Of a stretch of DNA of 16,200 nt, positions 13,560 to 16,200 are shown piece by piece; position 1 is the first letter of the stretch; every line of letters begins with the position of its first letter. The translations under genes were made by a program, and so were the position numbers. The DNA comes from Acidobacteriaceae bacterium (GTDB lineage: Bacteria > Acidobacteriota > Terriglobia > Terriglobales > Acidobacteriaceae), in contig PLKU01000080.1 in the NCBI GenBank assembly GCA_003140705.1, positions 1 to 16,200 of the forward strand, written 5' to 3'. The notes under the pieces were generated by a model. The model was given only the letters and a program-made list of their open reading frames with translations, was not told where the DNA came from and searched no databases.

Positions 13560-14443
13560 GTGATTTGGCTTGGAGATCGATCGGGTTACCTTAGCGACTG
13601 GGTCACCCAGCAATGGGTTCGCGCGACAGGCCGGCGGGTTCGACTTGCGGACTATGGCTGGTTGGATGGACCGATAGGAAATACGCGCATCATCGGCAAG
13701 AGCTTCTTTGCAGAGTACGCAAGGAGGCGTGGTCTTGAGGTGGTGGAAAGAGGGACCCGCGGATTGATGCAGGACTTCAGCAGGCTTGCTGGCGACAGGA
13801 TCGATCCTGAGGCAGTTTCGCCGGCTGTTCGGGATTTCTACGAGCGGACATCTGAATATGAACTCGACGCTTGGTCTGAATGGCATGGCCTGTACAAGCC
13901 ATTTGGAGCGGCTCTCGCAGTGCTTTTCAGCCGGCGACTGCAGCAACTGAACATCCCTCTGTCGCCGCTGGACAGCAGCAAGGGCATGAGCAGTGAGGTG
14001 CTCCAGATGTGGGATCGGCGTGCAGGCCAACTGGTGCAGACAGCATGGGTGCGCGAGTTGCGTGCAACAGGAAACATTCTCTACGCGGGATCCTATTCGG
14101 TTTGTGGCGTGCCTGGTCATCCGAGCCCATGTGTAAGGTCGTGTTTCCTTTGCCCAATGGGAGCGCTATTGTTCTGATGAAGCCAGAATCGCATGCGGAC
14201 GGATCACTGTCGCTCACTTCTTCAGGAGATGGATTTGGCGATCCGGGCTTCTATTTCGTCGTCCATGGAGAGGGGAGTACGATTTGGGCTCGATACGTTC
14301 GCACGATGCGGGAGAGGATCACGGTTTATCCAGCAGAGCGTGGAACGGCGAGAGCAGATCATGTTCTGTACTTCTGGGGCAAGGAGTTTCTTCGGTTGCA
14401 CTACCGAATGCGCGCGGCGGGAAATGAGCAGGTTGGGCGGTGA
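13560..14443 (+). pseudogene. Unrecognised conserved-looking protein broken by a -1 frameshift near 14135
   Basis: The first frame starts at GTG 13560 (WLGDRSGYLSDWVTQQW) and reads well to PSPCV at about 14135, then degenerates to a stop at 14175. A second frame takes over: KVVFPLPNGSAIVLMKPES, GDPGFYFVVHGEG, WARYVRTMRERITVYPAE, VLYFWGKEFLRLHYRM, ending at TGA 14441-14443. Adding one A to the AA of gtaagg (14134-14137) joins them into one protein of about 294 residues. The second half looks like a beta-rich domain with alternating aromatic strands. I cannot assign a family. There is no signal peptide or membrane segment. The stop lies four bases from the stop of the convergent GH67 gene. It is either a real pseudogene or an indel error. 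Confidence 0.75.
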
Positions 14444-14447
14444 TGCT

Positions 14448-16200
14448 TTATCGGTTCGTCGCCTCACCTTGATCTGCTGGAATCACTTCGATGTAGTCCA
14501 GCGCAGCCCGGTCGTTCTTGTCGGGAGTGCCTTCCACGCTGACCACGTCTCCGGGCTTCAGTTCTACATTGCGGATCGTACGCCGTGTGGAGTTGTCGCC
14601 GTTGGGGCGGCGAGACGGAAGAGTTGCGTCAGCGGACCAGTCGGCCGCGGGATGGCCATTGATGCTGAGCGTGAAGTGCGCTACTCCTCCGGGCAGATCG
14701 AAGTATTGGATGGCGACGTTGAATCGGCCTGCGGGGCCTGCATAGGTCCACTCGGCGGAGCATGGCGAGTGGGGGACGGATTCAGTCGAGCTGACAGGAG
14801 CGGGAGTGGCGGCCGGGCTGGCAGCGCCGGGACGAAAAGCGATGGGCGGAAGGTCACCGCAAATTACAGCTTTGCCGCCTGAGGCGTCTTCCCAGGGCTT
14901 TACATCGATGACTGCGTAGCCGGCCAGGCGGGCGTCTTCGGCTTCAAGTCGGCCGGGATAGCGGCCTGCGCGTGCCTGCTCGTCGGGAATGCCGCTCTGC
15001 TTGAGGAAATACTGCACAATGGCGTCCCGCCAGACGATGGCGTGGCCTGCCTGATATTCAAGGCGTGCGCGGACGTCTTCAAACAACTTGTCGTCGACGC
15101 GGCCTTTGAGTGTGGCCCATTCGGCTCCGAGTTCTGCAGCCTCAGCCGCGCCCTGGTAGTGGCTGTCGTAGATGTATTGGATGACCGTCTTTCCGTCATG
15201 CAGCTTGTAGGTGTAAGGCGCATGGTGGAAGAAGAGCAGCAGGTTGTCCGGGGTGGTTTCCAGGGATTCGTAGAGCTTTGCCACTTCGGGCGGATATTGG
15301 CCGGTGTAGCCGGTTCCGGTGGCGACGGTGCGGTCCATGCCGATGCCCAGGTGGTCGTCGCGGTGCCACTGTCCCCAGCCGTTATTTTCACTGGATTCGA
15401 TGTTGGGGCCGTAGTGGCTTCCGGTGATGTCGGTCAGCGTCTGGGTGCCGAGCGGTCCGGTGTAATGCTCATAAGCCGGCCAGGATTGCTTCAGCATTTT
15501 GTCGACGGTGGCGACAACTTGAGGATCGGTGCTGATCGTCTGCCGGGTCCATTCTTCGGCGATCTGTTCAGGCGTCAAATCGGGGTTCCAGGCGAGGCGG
15601 CCAAATGCGTAGAGGTTGGCCAGCGCCAACGGTGAGCCGAGCCAGCCGTTTTGCCCAACGCCAACGACTCCAATCATGCCGCCCAGAGGCCTTTGGAAGG
15701 ATTTGCCGGCGAGGATTTCCTTAACCGGCGTGGCTCTGCCGTCTGCTCGCAAGTCGAAGTCGAGCACCTGCTTCCACATTGGGGCCAGGTAGACGAGGTG
15801 CCGCTGCTGACCGGTGTACTCCTGTGCGATCTGCAGTTCCATGGCCTGACTGGTTTGTTCCAGGCCGGCGAAGAGCGGCGACACAGGCTCACGCGCCTGA
15901 AAGTCGATGGGACCTTCCTTGGTCTGGACGATGACATTGGTCGCGAATTTTCCGTCGAGTGGGTGGAAGATGTCGTAGGCGGCGCGGGCGCGGTCGGCCT
16001 TGGGGTCGTGCCAGTCGGCGTGGTGGTTGTAGACGAAGGCGCGGTAGAGCACGACGCCTCCGTGAGGCTCAAGAGCGTTGGCGAGCACGTTGGCGGCGTC
16101 AGCGGGGGTGCGGCCATAGCTCGCTGGGCCGGGCTGACCCTCGGAATCGGCTTTGACCGTGAAGCCGGCAAAGTCGGGGATGAGCGTGTAGATCTCGCTA
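14448..16200 (-). CDS. aguA: GH67 alpha-glucuronidase with extra C-terminal beta domain, 5' partial
   Basis: The frame runs off the right edge, so the N-terminal domain is missing; an internal ATG at 16088 is not the true start. Visible catalytic residues match GH67: the general-acid Glu in KADSEGQPGP (codon 16140-16142), the Asp in GPIDFQAREP (codon 15903-15905) and the Glu in QEYTGQ (codon 15819-15821), the latter two 28 residues apart as in characterised enzymes. The QNGWLGSPLA, ITGSHYGP and WGQWHRDDHLGIGMDR blocks are also GH67-like. The enzyme removes 4-O-methyl-glucuronic acid from the ends of xylo-oligosaccharides. After RLEAEDARLAGY and an Ala/Pro-rich linker (about 14780-14835) comes a beta-rich tail (WTYAGPAGRFNVAIQYFDLP, ALDYIEVIP). 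This resembles C-terminal regions I associate with fungal GH67 enzymes. Confidence 0.92.
   Translation of the reverse strand, partial: SEIYTLIPDFAGFTVKADSEGQPGPASYGRTPADAANVLANALEPHGGVVLYRAFVYNHHADWHDPKADRARAAYDIFHPLDGKFATNVIVQTKEGPIDFQAREPVSPLFAGLEQTSQAMELQIAQEYTGQQRHLVYLAPMWKQVLDFDLRADGRATPVKEILAGKSFQRPLGGMIGVVGVGQNGWLGSPLALANLYAFGRLAWNPDLTPEQIAEEWTRQTISTDPQVVATVDKMLKQSWPAYEHYTGPLGTQTLTDITGSHYGPNIESSENNGWGQWHRDDHLGIGMDRTVATGTGYTGQYPPEVAKLYESLETTPDNLLLFFHHAPYTYKLHDGKTVIQYIYDSHYQGAAEAAELGAEWATLKGRVDDKLFEDVRARLEYQAGHAIVWRDAIVQYFLKQSGIPDEQARAGRYPGRLEAEDARLAGYAVIDVKPWEDASGGKAVICGDLPPIAFRPGAASPAATPAPVSSTESVPHSPCSAEWTYAGPAGRFNVAIQYFDLPGGVAHFTLSINGHPAADWSADATLPSRRPNGDNSTRRTIRNVELKPGDVVSVEGTPDKNDRAALDYIEVIPADQGEATNR

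Noticed and set aside
13428..14120. 230-residue minus-strand frame opposite the frameshifted gene
   Set aside because: Rich in Cys, His, Pro and Arg without pattern, and antisense to a frame with clear constraint-like motifs.

Overview
The window looks like chromosomal DNA of an Acidobacteriota member, most likely the Terriglobia/Acidobacteriaceae group. This is inferred from gene style only: a sedolisin (S53) protease with a long Ig-like repeat tail and an Arg-rich C-terminal membrane hairpin, secreted plant-polysaccharide hydrolases (GH15-like, GH67), a DUF1572 protein and lineage-type hypotheticals. Coding DNA is moderately GC-rich. I see no rRNA, tRNA, CRISPR array, IS element or phage gene.

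Layout. 1-3204 (+): 3' part of a secreted S53 peptidase followed by about six Ig-like repeats and a terminal beta domain that contains a membrane hairpin. 3270-5198 (-): secreted GH15-like glycosidase, convergent with the protease and divergent from 5292-6185 (+) mutM. 6186-7172: about 1 kb without a convincing gene, containing an AT-rich patch and several clean hairpins, one a strong terminator at 6511-6545. 7173-8132 (+): a protein with a basic low-complexity tail and a pseudo-receiver domain, closed by a textbook terminator at 8160-8194. 8238-9681 (-): HIT hydrolase, RbsD-type pyranase and an NTF2-like lipoprotein. 9716-13352 (+): a probable operon of a soluble Mo-bis-MGD oxidoreductase, a membrane-anchored rhodanese, a DUF1572/DinB-like protein and a frameshifted SRPBCC gene. 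13560-14443 (+): an unrecognised conserved-looking gene broken by a frameshift near 14135. 14448-16200 (-): GH67 alpha-glucuronidase running off the right edge.

How the genes may work together. The protease, the GH15-like enzyme and the GH67 enzyme fit a soil heterotroph digesting protein, alpha-glucan and glucuronoxylan. The oxidoreductase and rhodanese are adjacent enough (10 bp) to suggest linked redox and sulfur chemistry. mutM and HIT are housekeeping genes.

The observations I find most worth following are: (i) a -10-like hexamer exactly 6 nt upstream of the start codon in three genes that lack a Shine-Dalgarno sequence, suggesting leaderless transcripts; (ii) the pseudo-receiver protein with arginine/lysine clusters; (iii) the membrane hairpin apparently inserted inside the last beta-sandwich of the protease; (iv) the structured 1-kb gap after mutM; (v) two single-base frameshifts in neighbouring genes at 12.9-14.1 kb. 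I did not find a clear-cut new multi-gene system.
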